In this document: in pieces, positions 24,167 through 32,026 of the stretch
Layout: every line of letters begins with the position of its first letter
How positions within the stretch are numbered: the first letter of the stretch is position 1
Source of the DNA: NAK82 sp036172345
GTDB taxonomy: Bacteria; Chloroflexota; Anaerolineae; 4572-78; NAK82
Direction: 5' to 3'
DNA length: 37,383 nt
Assembly (NCBI GenBank): GCA_036172345.1
Contig: JASFBB010000039.1
Location: 1-37,383, forward strand
The notes under the pieces: model-generated
The model's database searches: none
Told to the model about the DNA's origin: nothing
Seen by the model: the letters and a program-made list of their open reading frames with translations, nothing else
Made by a program: the position numbers and the translations under genes

Positions 24167-24332
24167 AATCGCCTCTAAGGCCTATAGCCGCCCGTCTACC
24201 TGCGCGGACGAGGGCAACGGCGTCCTCGCAGGAGGACGCGTGACGGTACACCAGCCAGGTGCGACTTCAGTTTTCGAGCTTCTTGGATGCTTGCCCTCAA
24301 ATTGAAACGCACCCTCCTTACATTACATTTCA
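24167..24332. other. Intergenic region with GC-rich hairpin after murJ
   Basis: No gene is seen here. A perfect 8-bp stem, GCGTCCTC/GAGGACGC (24220-24239, loop GCAG), follows murJ but lacks a T-tract. The stretch shares short words (GCGGACGAGG, GAGGACGC, TTGAAA) with the intergenic element near 10041-10239 and may be a degraded repeat of the same type. Confidence 0.35.
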
Positions 24333-24361
24333 TTGACTCCATAGCACACCCGTATTATAAT
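24333..24361 (+). promoter_or_regulatory. Strong sigma-70 promoter for the aldolase/kinase cluster
   Basis: TTGACT (24333-24338), a 17-bp spacer and a perfect TATAAT (24356-24361). The predicted leader to ATG 24527 is about 160 nt, longer than needed, and could hold a regulatory structure. I recognise no known riboswitch in it. Confidence 0.75.
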
Positions 24362-24526
24362 GAGTATACCTTCTGAGCTCCCATCTGGGCGTCGTGCCCT
24401 CGCTTGGAGGCCGCGGTGATCTCTCAACCGGTAGGGCTTGACCTCTCACAGAATAAAGTCTCCGGCCATATTACTAGAGATTGCTTAAATGCACTTGACG
24501 ACAATAGCGAATAGGACAAAGGGACC

Positions 24527-25330
24527 ATGAACGTTGGAAAACTTGTACGTCTCAATCGCATCTTTTCCCATCCATCGGGGCGGCTGTGTTCCATCGCAGT
24601 CGATCACTTTATCGGATACGGTGACGGGTTGCCGCGCGGACTGCGCCGTATGAAGGAGACACTGGCTGCCGTCGTAGCGGGACAGCCGGATGCAATCACG
24701 ATGCACAAAGGCATCGCCGCGACGATGTGGACACCGTATGCTGGCCGTATACCTCTGATCATCCAGGCGATCGCCGGCCGTCCTGATGACACTGCTTATG
24801 AGCTGGTGGTCACCCCAGAGGAGGCCATCCGGCTGGGTGCCGATGCCATCGCTATCGCTGCCTTTGTGCACGGCAAAACCGAAGGGCAGCAGCTCAAAGT
24901 GGTCGCCGACTTGGTGCGCGATGCGGCTCGTTTTGAGTTGCCGGTCATATTACACATTTACCCGCGCAATCCCCAGACATTGGAGATTGTCCACACGCCG
25001 GAGGATATCGCTTGGGCAGTGCACTGTGGCTTGGAACTTGGCGTGGACGTGATTAAAGTTCCTTATTGTGGCGACATGCGAGCCCATGCCGAGATCGTTG
25101 CTGAGAGCTCGGTGCCCGTTGTTGCGGCAGGCGGTCCACGCACTGACACACTTGAAGCAGCCCTGCAAATGATGGCAGAAGTGGTTGCCAGCGGGGCACG
25201 CGGTGCCACCATTGGGCGCAACGTCTGGGGCTTTGACGGCCGGAATATCACAGCAGCAGTTCAGGCGTTCAAAGCGGTCATCCACGACGGCAAAAGTGCG
25301 CGTGAGGCGCTCGACGGCGTAGGTCTATGA
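24527..25330 (+). CDS. DhnA/FbaB/DeoC-type class I aldolase
   Basis: A 267-residue TIM-barrel Schiff-base aldolase of the COG1830 type (archaeal FbaB, LsrF, DhnA). Seen: AVDHF (24-28) near the N-terminus, the predicted Schiff-base lysine Lys177 in VDVIKVPYCGD, and the phosphate-binding loop AAGGPRTD (200-207) with ATIGRNVWG (227-235). The reaction is probably retro-aldol cleavage of a phosphorylated sugar or sugar acid to DHAP/GAP and an aldehyde. It overlaps the PfkB kinase gene by 4 bp (ATGA), so kinase product and aldolase substrate are probably the same. True fructose-bisphosphate aldolase activity is possible but the context suggests a special substrate. AAAGGG precedes the start closely. 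Confidence 0.85.
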   Translation: MNVGKLVRLNRIFSHPSGRLCSIAVDHFIGYGDGLPRGLRRMKETLAAVVAGQPDAITMHKGIAATMWTPYAGRIPLIIQAIAGRPDDTAYELVVTPEEAIRLGADAIAIAAFVHGKTEGQQLKVVADLVRDAARFELPVILHIYPRNPQTLEIVHTPEDIAWAVHCGLELGVDVIKVPYCGDMRAHAEIVAESSVPVVAAGGPRTDTLEAALQMMAEVVASGARGATIGRNVWGFDGRNITAAVQAFKAVIHDGKSAREALDGVGL

Positions 25331-26256
25331 ATGTGCGGTGGGATATCCTGGGGCTTGGGGTCGTCGCTGTGGACGACCTACTGTATGTGGAGCGCTTTCC
25401 GCGCCCTAATACCAAGACACCTATTCAGGGCCAAGAACGTCAGGGAGGCGGTCTGACCGGCACTGCCTTGGTGGCGGCAGCGCGCTTGGGCGCCCGCACT
25501 GCCTACCTCGCCATCTTGGGGGATGATACCCTCTCACGCTTCACTCTGGAAGCGCTGGAACGCGAAGGGGTGGATTGCACTCCGGTGTTACAGCATCCTG
25601 ATGCGCGTCCTGTGTATTCTGTGGTCATCGTCGATCGTTCCAGTGGCGAGCGCACCATTTTTTATACCACTAAGGGTTACATGCCTGTGCCTTCGGAGCA
25701 GATCGATGAGCAGCTGATCAGACAATGTCGCGTGCTCTTCGTGGATTACACCGCCGGCGAGGGCGGGCTGCATGCCACTATGCTGGCGCATCGCTATGGC
25801 ATTCCGGTGGTGGCGGACATTGAACAAGAACGTGCGCCGGCCATGGCCGAGCTGATCCCGCAAGTGGATCACCTGATCGTAGATGTGCAAACAGCGGCAC
25901 GGATGACCGGGGAAGCTCAGCCACCACATATGGTGCGTGCCCTGGCACGGCGTGAACGTGCTTGCTGCGTGGTGACAGTCGGCGAGAAGGGATGCTGGTA
26001 TGCCGAATGGGGGGGTGAGGTGCGCTACTTCCCAGCCTATCGCGTCGAAGCGGTAGACACCACTGGTTGCGGTGATGTCTTCCATGGCGCTTATGCGGCG
26101 TGCATCGCGCGCGGTGAGTCAGTCGCTCGAGCGATCCAGATCGCTTCAGCGACTGCCGCTCTGAAAGCAACACGGCCTGGTGGGCGCAGCGGGATTCCTA
26201 CTTGGCCCGTTGTGGAGGCGTTTCTCAACACAGTTACCCTTGTACCAAGAGCGTGA
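25327..26256 (+). CDS. PfkB-family carbohydrate kinase
   Basis: A 309-residue ribokinase-fold kinase. N-terminal DILGLGVVAVDDLLYVERFP and GGGLTGTALVAAARLG match PfkB signature 1 with a Gly-rich substrate loop. The C-terminal signature is DTTGCGDVFHGAY, with catalytic base Asp250 and the anion hole TTGCGD. It phosphorylates a sugar or sugar derivative with ATP. The start overlaps the aldolase stop (ATGA). Substrate is unclear: 1- or 6-phosphorylation of a ketose, as in sulfofructose or tagatose catabolism, is a reasonable guess only. Confidence 0.92.
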   Translation: MNVRWDILGLGVVAVDDLLYVERFPRPNTKTPIQGQERQGGGLTGTALVAAARLGARTAYLAILGDDTLSRFTLEALEREGVDCTPVLQHPDARPVYSVVIVDRSSGERTIFYTTKGYMPVPSEQIDEQLIRQCRVLFVDYTAGEGGLHATMLAHRYGIPVVADIEQERAPAMAELIPQVDHLIVDVQTAARMTGEAQPPHMVRALARRERACCVVTVGEKGCWYAEWGGEVRYFPAYRVEAVDTTGCGDVFHGAYAACIARGESVARAIQIASATAALKATRPGGRSGIPTWPVVEAFLNTVTLVPRA

Positions 26257-26259
26257 TGG

Positions 26260-27273
26260 ATGGGTGATACAGGACATATCGCACGAGTGCTTCATGCAGT
26301 CCAACATCGCGAGCCGGACCGAGTGCCCTACTATATCAGCTTTACGAGTGGAGCGGCGCGCAAGCTAGAGGCGTTTTACGGCACCACCAACCTGGATGAG
26401 TTTATCGACAACGATATGGTGCGTTACTCAATCCGCCGCCCATCGCTGTACACTGAGGTGCGTCCCGGGTTCTTCCGCGAGGATTTCGGGGTGGTGTGGA
26501 ACCGCACCATCGATCAGGACATCGGCATTCCGGAAAGCTACCTGTTGAAAGAACGTTCGTTGCAAGGCTACGTCTTCCCCGACCCGCGTGATCCCCGTCG
26601 CTTCGCCGAGCTGCCCGCTTTCATCGCTGCGCATCCCACGCGTTTTCGCTTTGTCAACATCGGTTTCTCTCTGTTCGAGCGTGCTTGGAGCTTGCGCGGT
26701 ATGGCCGAGTTGTTGGTAGATATGATGGAAGCTCCAGAGTGGGTCGAGGAGCTCTTCGATGCCATCCTGGCATATAACCTGGAGCTGCTCGACGAACTAC
26801 TGCGCTATGACATCCATGGGGTGCTTTTCGGTGACGACTGGGGTCAACAGCAAGGGTTGCTCTTCAGTCCAGCCTTGTGGCGCCGCTTTCTCAAACCGCG
26901 TCTGGCCCAGATGATCGCAGTGGTTCGGCGAGCAGGCAAAGTGGCGATGCTGCATTCGTGTGGCAAAGTACAATCGCTGTTCCCAGAGCTGATCGAGATC
27001 GGCTTGCAGGTATTCAATCCGTTCCAGCCGGATGTTATGGACGTGTATGAGATGAAGCGCCAGTATGGTGATCGCCTTGCTTTCTACGGAGGGATGAGCG
27101 TTCAGAGCTTATTACCGCGCGGGACTCCTCAGCAGATCCGCGACGAGACGCGACGCCTGATGGATGAGCTCGGGCAAGGGGGTGGCTTCATCATCGCTCC
27201 GTCGCATCACATTCCGAGCGACGTCCCGGTCGAGAATATGGTGGCTTTCATCGAGGCAGTACGTGCAGGCTGA
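26260..27273 (+). CDS. Uroporphyrinogen decarboxylase-fold protein (MtaA/CmuA-like)
   Basis: 337 residues of the UroD superfamily. The N-terminus MGDTGHIARVLHAVQHREPD with RVPYYISF fits the family pattern (R-x-A-L-x-G-x-x-P-D-R-V-P). The motif LHSCGKVQSLFPELIEIG (231-248) carries the HxC pair used by MtaA/CmuA-type corrinoid methyltransferases to bind zinc. GGMSVQSLLPRGTPQQI and HHIPSDVPVENMVAF follow. It is not HemE, because haem genes are absent and the catalytic N-terminal region differs. It starts 3 bp after the kinase stop. Its job in a sugar operon is not obvious: methyl transfer, demethylation or decarboxylation of the substrate are possible. Confidence 0.83.
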   Translation: MGDTGHIARVLHAVQHREPDRVPYYISFTSGAARKLEAFYGTTNLDEFIDNDMVRYSIRRPSLYTEVRPGFFREDFGVVWNRTIDQDIGIPESYLLKERSLQGYVFPDPRDPRRFAELPAFIAAHPTRFRFVNIGFSLFERAWSLRGMAELLVDMMEAPEWVEELFDAILAYNLELLDELLRYDIHGVLFGDDWGQQQGLLFSPALWRRFLKPRLAQMIAVVRRAGKVAMLHSCGKVQSLFPELIEIGLQVFNPFQPDVMDVYEMKRQYGDRLAFYGGMSVQSLLPRGTPQQIRDETRRLMDELGQGGGFIIAPSHHIPSDVPVENMVAFIEAVRAG

Positions 27274-27358
27274 AATGGCTGAGATGCCACAACCCCGTGT
27301 TTTCTTGTCTGGTGATCCGTTTCATTTCACTTGAAAGTGGGAAGGGAGTGACAGGACT

Positions 27359-28000
27359 GTGCTGGACCAATTGCGCGAAGAAATCTGGCGTTTGCATTTA
27401 GAACTGCCCAAATATCGCCTGGTGACCTGGACAAGCGGTAATGTGAGTGGCCGTGACCCCGAGACCGGGTACGTTGTGATTAAACCAAGCGGTATACGCT
27501 ACGAAGACTTACGCCCGGAGCATATGGTTATTGTGACGTTGGATGGAGAGGTGGTTGAGGGCAAGTTGAAATATTCCTCCGACACGGCATCTCACCTCTA
27601 TATCTATCGCCATCGGCCGGATGTTTTTGGGATTGTGCATACCCACTCGCCCTACGCCACGGCGTTTGCAGCCGTGGGACAATCGATCCCAGTCTATCTG
27701 ACCGCCATCGCTGATGAATTCGGTGGTGCCATCCCATGTGGTGGTTTTGCGCTCATCGGTGGTGAGGAAATTGGCCGCGTCGTGGTGGAGAATATTGGCT
27801 CGTCGCCTGCCATCCTGCTCAAGAATCACGGTGTCTTTACCGTCGGTCCGACCCCGGAGGCGGCGGTCAAGGCGGCGGTGATGGTGGAAGATGTCGCGCA
27901 CACGGTGTGGATTGCCAAGCAATTAGGTGAGCCAGATATCATTCCCGACGATCTGGTGCAAAAACTGCGCAAGCGTTACGCCACCGAGTATGGACAGTGA
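27359..28000 (+). CDS. Class II aldolase, AraD/FucA family
   Basis: 213 residues of the class II aldolase/adducin fold (L-ribulose-5-phosphate 4-epimerase or L-fuculose/rhamnulose-phosphate aldolase). Seen: TWTSGNVSGRD and IKPSGIRYEDL for phosphate binding, SSDTASH (Asp75), HTHS (His94, His96) and LLKNHGVF (His157) for metal, and AIADEFGGAIPC. TSGN-VSGRDP with IKPSG and HTHSPYATAFA looks closest to AraD epimerases, but aldolase function is equally possible. The start is GTG 27359, downstream of GGGAG, 85 bp after the UroD-like gene. It probably completes the same pathway as the aldolase and kinase. Confidence 0.88.
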   Translation: MLDQLREEIWRLHLELPKYRLVTWTSGNVSGRDPETGYVVIKPSGIRYEDLRPEHMVIVTLDGEVVEGKLKYSSDTASHLYIYRHRPDVFGIVHTHSPYATAFAAVGQSIPVYLTAIADEFGGAIPCGGFALIGGEEIGRVVVENIGSSPAILLKNHGVFTVGPTPEAAVKAAVMVEDVAHTVWIAKQLGEPDIIPDDLVQKLRKRYATEYGQ

Positions 28001-28097
28001 TCGTCTAGTCTTTTTAGGACTTAGTGGGGAATCAGTGGGAAAATGCGCCGCTGGGCATAAATGCCCCGAGGTTTTTCATCACCGTTAAAAAAGGATA

Positions 28098-28739
28098 ATG
28101 AGCAAGTGCTTCGTTGCGATTGCCGGCAACATCGGGGTGGGCAAAAGCAGTTTGGCCGCTTTGTTGGCGCGGCGATTGAACTGGCAACCTTTCTATGAGG
28201 CGGCGGCAGAGAATCCCTATCTACCCGATTTCTACGTGGATATGTGCCGCTGGAGCTTCCATTCGCAGGTGTTCTTTCTGGTGCGCCGCGTGCGTTATCA
28301 CCAGGAGTTAGTGCGCAGTCCCCATCCCGTTGTGCAAGACCGTACTATTTATGAAGATGCTGAGGTCTTCGCGCGCAATCTATCTGAACAAGGCCATATG
28401 GATGCGCGCGATTATGCCACCTATGTTGCCTTGTACGAAGTACTTCGCCAACTGTTGGCGCCGCCGCACTTGCTCGTTTACCTGAAAGCATCTGTGCCCG
28501 TATTGTTGCAACGCATCGCGTTACGCGGACGTGACTTTGAACGGCATATCTCACCCAGCTATCTGGAACAGCTGAACACATTGTATGAGCACTGGATCGC
28601 AACCTTCACTTTGTGCCCTGTGCTCACCATCGATACCGATCCACTCGACTTTGTTCACCTTACCGCGGATATGGAGGAGGTTGTTGCGCGCATCCGAGAT
28701 CATTGTGCTGCATTCCTCGCAGCCGGGGGCGATTTATGA
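28098..28739 (+). CDS. Deoxynucleoside kinase (dGK/dAK/dCK type)
   Basis: 213 residues. P-loop AGNIGVGKSS (9-18), the substrate Glu34 in QPFYEAAAENPYL, DRTIYEDAEVFARNL (81-95, DRS-type motif) and a LID arginine stretch RIALRGRDFE are all present, as in bacterial deoxyguanosine/deoxyadenosine kinases. It salvages deoxynucleosides to 5'-monophosphates with ATP. Which base is preferred cannot be read. It overlaps rnc by 4 bp (ATGA), a translationally coupled pair. A short GGGCAT/ATGCCC hairpin (28053-28066) followed by GGTTTTT lies between AraD and this gene and may end the upstream transcript. Confidence 0.9.
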   Translation: MSKCFVAIAGNIGVGKSSLAALLARRLNWQPFYEAAAENPYLPDFYVDMCRWSFHSQVFFLVRRVRYHQELVRSPHPVVQDRTIYEDAEVFARNLSEQGHMDARDYATYVALYEVLRQLLAPPHLLVYLKASVPVLLQRIALRGRDFERHISPSYLEQLNTLYEHWIATFTLCPVLTIDTDPLDFVHLTADMEEVVARIRDHCAAFLAAGGDL

Positions 28740-29455
28740 GTGAGCTTGACCATGTCGAAGCTGTGCTTGGTCTGACGTTCCGCGATCGTACATTGTTGAT
28801 TCGCGCGCTGACCCATCGTTCTTACATTAATGAAAACCCGGACTTCGCCTTAGAGGACAACCAACGTCTAGAATTCCTCGGTGATGCCGTGTTGGACTAT
28901 GTCACGGCAGAGTATCTGTATCATCACTTTCCTGAGATGCGTGAGGGGGAGCTGACCCGCCTGCGCGCAGCGTTGGTGCGCACAGAGACGCTGGCCCGAC
29001 TGGCACAACAAATCGGCCTATCCCGTTTCATCCGTCTGGGGCGTGGGGAGGAGGAATCGGGTGGACGGGAACGTCCGGCTGTTCTGTGTGATTGTTTTGA
29101 AGCATTGATCGGCGCCTTATGCCTGGACCAAGGGTTAGAAGCAGCGCGCGATTATTTAGTGCGCCTGATTACTCCCGCTCTGGAGCAGATTATAAACAGC
29201 GAAGCGGAGAAAGATGCCAAGAGCCATCTCCAGGAAGTCAGCCAGCGCCATTTGCAAATCACCCCTACCTATCGCACCTTGGCGGAGGAAGGGCCCGATC
29301 ACGCACGGGTGTTCACTGTCGCCGCATTTCTCGGAGAGCGCGTGTATGGTGTAGGCAAAGGGAGCAGCAAACAGCGAGCTGCTCAAGCCGCCGCACGTGC
29401 CGCATTGGAGCGATTGGAACAGGAGCTAGCACAACGCACTGAGTCAGTTGAGTAA
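28736..29455 (+). CDS. rnc: Ribonuclease III
   Basis: A 239-residue dsRNA endonuclease for rRNA and mRNA processing. The catalytic domain signature NQRLEFLGDAVLDYV (42-56) includes Glu46 and Asp50, and a second acidic pair Asp119/Glu122 lies in CDCFEALIGALCLDQG. The C-terminal dsRNA-binding domain (about 165-235) has DAKSHLQE, DHARVFTV and KGSSKQRAAQAAARAAL. The start is fixed by the ATGA overlap with the kinase gene. Family length is normal. Confidence 0.96.
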   Translation: MSELDHVEAVLGLTFRDRTLLIRALTHRSYINENPDFALEDNQRLEFLGDAVLDYVTAEYLYHHFPEMREGELTRLRAALVRTETLARLAQQIGLSRFIRLGRGEEESGGRERPAVLCDCFEALIGALCLDQGLEAARDYLVRLITPALEQIINSEAEKDAKSHLQEVSQRHLQITPTYRTLAEEGPDHARVFTVAAFLGERVYGVGKGSSKQRAAQAAARAALERLEQELAQRTESVE

Positions 29456-29478
29456 GAGGGGAACGAGGCTTCCCTGTT

Positions 29479-29991
29479 TCATCGAATCCGGGTGAGCAAT
29501 CCTGATTCGTGGCGCAACAGAGCCGCTTTACGCTGTATTCCCCAGCGGTAACCGCCCAGCTCGCCGTCACCGCGCACTACGCGGTGGCACGGTATAAGTA
29601 GGGCAACCGGGTTAGTGGCACAAGCTCGGGCCACTGCTCGAGCAGCGTTTGGCCTTCCGATTGCGACTGCCACTTGGCCATATGTACACGTTTGGCCGCA
29701 GGGAATGCGTTGCAGCACTTGCCACACTTCTCTCTGAAACCGGGTAGCTTGCACATCCAGAGGTAACACAGGGGGGGCGCAACGACCTTCAAGATAGGCT
29801 AGGATGGGCATAACGAGATCATGGAGAGCGACCTCGTCACGCTCTAAATCTGCCATAGCGAATTCATAACGCAGCCGCTCTTCCAGCTCGGCCGCTTTGT
29901 CCCCTAGCTTAAGGGAACAGACGCCACGTTCTGTGGCGGCGAGCAGTAACCAACCCAAAGAACAGGGTACACACGCATAGCGGATACGCAT
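29479..29991 (-). CDS. ogt: Methylated-DNA-[protein]-cysteine S-methyltransferase (Ogt/Ada-C type)
   Basis: A 170-residue suicide alkyltransferase that removes methyl from O6-methylguanine. The acceptor is Cys135 in LLIPCHRVVRGDGELGGY, with helix-turn-helix FQREVWQVL and YGQVAVAIGRPNAARAVARA and the Asn hinge CATNPVAL. The N-terminal half (MRIRYACVPCSLGWLLLAAT) resembles the Ada C-terminal module. It starts 8 bp after the biotin carrier gene, so it is probably the last gene of the acyl-CoA carboxylase operon, an unusual placement. It converges with rnc. Confidence 0.93.
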   Translation of the reverse strand: MRIRYACVPCSLGWLLLAATERGVCSLKLGDKAAELEERLRYEFAMADLERDEVALHDLVMPILAYLEGRCAPPVLPLDVQATRFQREVWQVLQRIPCGQTCTYGQVAVAIGRPNAARAVARACATNPVALLIPCHRVVRGDGELGGYRWGIQRKAALLRHESGLLTRIR

Positions 29992-29999
29992 ATATTGCC

Positions 30000-30497
30000 T
30001 CAGCTGATCGTGACCAGGATCTGATTCTGTTCCACTCGATCGCCCACTCTAACACGCACACTGCGCACTGTACCGCTACGCGGCGATTTGAACTCGTTCT
30101 GCATCTTCATTGACTCTAGTGTGATAACCCGTTCGCCGGCGGCCACTTCTTGGCCGACGACCACAGGTACATCCACTACCACACCAGGCATCGGCGCTTT
30201 GATGAGAATCTCGCCCACCGGTGCTACTGGCATCCGCTGCAGCCCGGCCAGACGACGTGTGCGTTCATCCTCTACCTTGACTTCGAAGAGGCCTTCCTGC
30301 ATCACGAGCAAGTAGCGCTCCTCTTGCTCGTCGATGTAGACATCGTAGGAACGGCCATCCACCAGGAGAGAGAACAGGTGCGATTGCCCAATGCTTTGCA
30401 TATCGGCGACGTGGGGCACGCCATTCACCGTCACCTCACCAGCGCGGTTGATTTCGATGACGTACTCCTTGTCTTCGAGGGTAGCAATGTATTTCAT
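30000..30497 (-). CDS. Biotin carboxyl carrier protein of an acyl-CoA carboxylase
   Basis: 165 residues. The C-terminal biotinyl domain contains ITLESMKMQNEF with the biotin-accepting Lys131, and APMPGVVVDVPVVVGQEV precedes it. The N-terminal 90 residues form a beta-rich domain (MKYIATLEDKEYVIEI) seen in stand-alone carriers of propionyl-/acetyl-CoA carboxylases and in sodium-pumping decarboxylase gamma-like subunits. GAGGGGAAGG lies just before the ATG. It is 18 bp after the biotin carboxylase. Confidence 0.92.
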   Translation of the reverse strand: MKYIATLEDKEYVIEINRAGEVTVNGVPHVADMQSIGQSHLFSLLVDGRSYDVYIDEQEERYLLVMQEGLFEVKVEDERTRRLAGLQRMPVAPVGEILIKAPMPGVVVDVPVVVGQEVAAGERVITLESMKMQNEFKSPRSGTVRSVRVRVGDRVEQNQILVTIS

Positions 30498-30515
30498 AGC
30501 CTTCCCCTCATCTGC

Positions 30516-32012
30516 TCAACGCAGGGGCTGGCGCAGCGCAGAACGACGCGCTGCCATCTTCCAGGGACTGAGATGGTTCTGGTGCAGCAGCACGGCTTGC
30601 TGGGTGCGTTGATGGGCAAACAAGGTGGCTGCAATGGCGGCAACCTCGGGTATGTGGGGTTGCACCGTTTGTTCAATGGTAAAATGGTCCTCCAAGAAGC
30701 GAGTATTCAATTGCCCCCCCTGATAACGTGTGCTGTTCATCACCTGAATGTGGAACGGGATGGTTGTCTTTACCCCCATAATTTGATACTCCACCAACGC
30801 GCGGCGCATACGCAAGATGGCCTCGGCACGCGTCTCACCCCAGACGATCAGCTTGGCGATCAACGAGTCGTAATATGGGGTGATCTGCATCCCTTGATAA
30901 ATACCACTCTCCAGACGAACCCCAGGACCGGTCGGTTCCCACAAGCCCACAATCTCACCTGTGGAAGGCATGAAATTGTGATAGGGATCTTCGGCCAGGA
31001 TTCGACATTCGATGGACCATCCGTTAATGTGGATGTCCTCTTGAGTGTAGCGCAATTTGCGGCCGGCTGCGATGCGCAACATCTCTTTGACAATGTCGAC
31101 GCCGGTTACCATCTCGGTCACCGCGTGTTCCACCTGCAATCGTGTGTTCATCTCCAAAAAGTAGAAGCGGTTATCCTGATCCAGGAGGAATTCAACCGTG
31201 CCTGCACTCACATACCCCGCTTGTTTGGCCACCTTCACTGCCGTCTCTCCCATGCGCTTCCGTAGGTCATCGTCCAAGGCAAGCGAGGGTGCTTCTTCGA
31301 TCAACTTCTGATGGCGTCGTTGTATGGAGCACTCGCGTTCGCCAAGATGGATGACGTTACCGTGCTGGTCGGCTAGGATTTGGAATTCAATATGCCGGAT
31401 GGTGTCCAACATTTTCTCCAAGTACACGCGGTCATCGCCAAAAGCGGCACGTGCTTCGTTGCGCGCGAGGCGAAGTGCTTCTGGCAATTCCTCGGGCGTG
31501 TCTACCCGGCGCATCCCTTTGCCACCACCCCCTGCAGCTGCCTTCACCAGCAAAGGAAAACCGATGGCAGCGCATTTTGCTGCCAGGTCGTCGTCATGGA
31601 GGGTTTCCTGGACTCCGGGGATGATAGGGATACCGGCTGCTGCCATCGTATTCCGCGCTACCGTTTTATCGCCCATCATGCGCATCGCTGCAGGAGGTGG
31701 CCCGATCCAGACGAGCCCGGCGTCGAGGACGGCTTGGGCGAATTCTGGATTCTCGGCCAGGAAACCATAACCTGGGTGAATGCCATCCACTTGGGCTTTC
31801 TTGGCGACATCGATGATGCGGTCTATACGCAGATAACTTTCGATGGCAGGCGCCGGGCCGATGCAATATGCTTCTTGTGCCTGTCGCACGTGAGGTGCGG
31901 TGCGGTCCGCTTCTGAGTAAACTGCCACCGTGGCCAGTCCCATCTCCTGGCAAGCACGCATAATGCGCACCGCGATTTCGCCGCGATTAGCGACCAACAC
32001 CTTCCTGAGCAT
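30516..32012 (-). CDS. accC: Biotin carboxylase subunit of acetyl/propionyl-CoA carboxylase
   Basis: A 498-residue ATP-grasp enzyme that carboxylates biotin on the carrier protein using bicarbonate. Seen: VLVANRGEIAVRIMRA (5-20), GGGGKGMR (161-168), the EHHIEFQ-like RHIEFQILAD (206-215), and the active-site set Glu275, Glu287, Asn289 and Arg291 in FLEMNTRLQVEH. It is about 45 residues longer than E. coli AccC, with a C-terminal tail. It lies 14 bp after the carboxyltransferase, so the operon order is carboxyltransferase, biotin carboxylase, carrier. Confidence 0.95.
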   Translation of the reverse strand: MLRKVLVANRGEIAVRIMRACQEMGLATVAVYSEADRTAPHVRQAQEAYCIGPAPAIESYLRIDRIIDVAKKAQVDGIHPGYGFLAENPEFAQAVLDAGLVWIGPPPAAMRMMGDKTVARNTMAAAGIPIIPGVQETLHDDDLAAKCAAIGFPLLVKAAAGGGGKGMRRVDTPEELPEALRLARNEARAAFGDDRVYLEKMLDTIRHIEFQILADQHGNVIHLGERECSIQRRHQKLIEEAPSLALDDDLRKRMGETAVKVAKQAGYVSAGTVEFLLDQDNRFYFLEMNTRLQVEHAVTEMVTGVDIVKEMLRIAAGRKLRYTQEDIHINGWSIECRILAEDPYHNFMPSTGEIVGLWEPTGPGVRLESGIYQGMQITPYYDSLIAKLIVWGETRAEAILRMRRALVEYQIMGVKTTIPFHIQVMNSTRYQGGQLNTRFLEDHFTIEQTVQPHIPEVAAIAATLFAHQRTQQAVLLHQNHLSPWKMAARRSALRQPLR

Positions 32013-32026
32013 TGTATACCGTGCCC

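Noticed and set aside
30150..31265. Long plus-strand open frame (371 codons) over the carboxylase genes
   Set aside because: It is antisense to clear biotin carboxylase and carrier genes and has no recognisable domain; high-GC codon bias keeps the opposite frame open.
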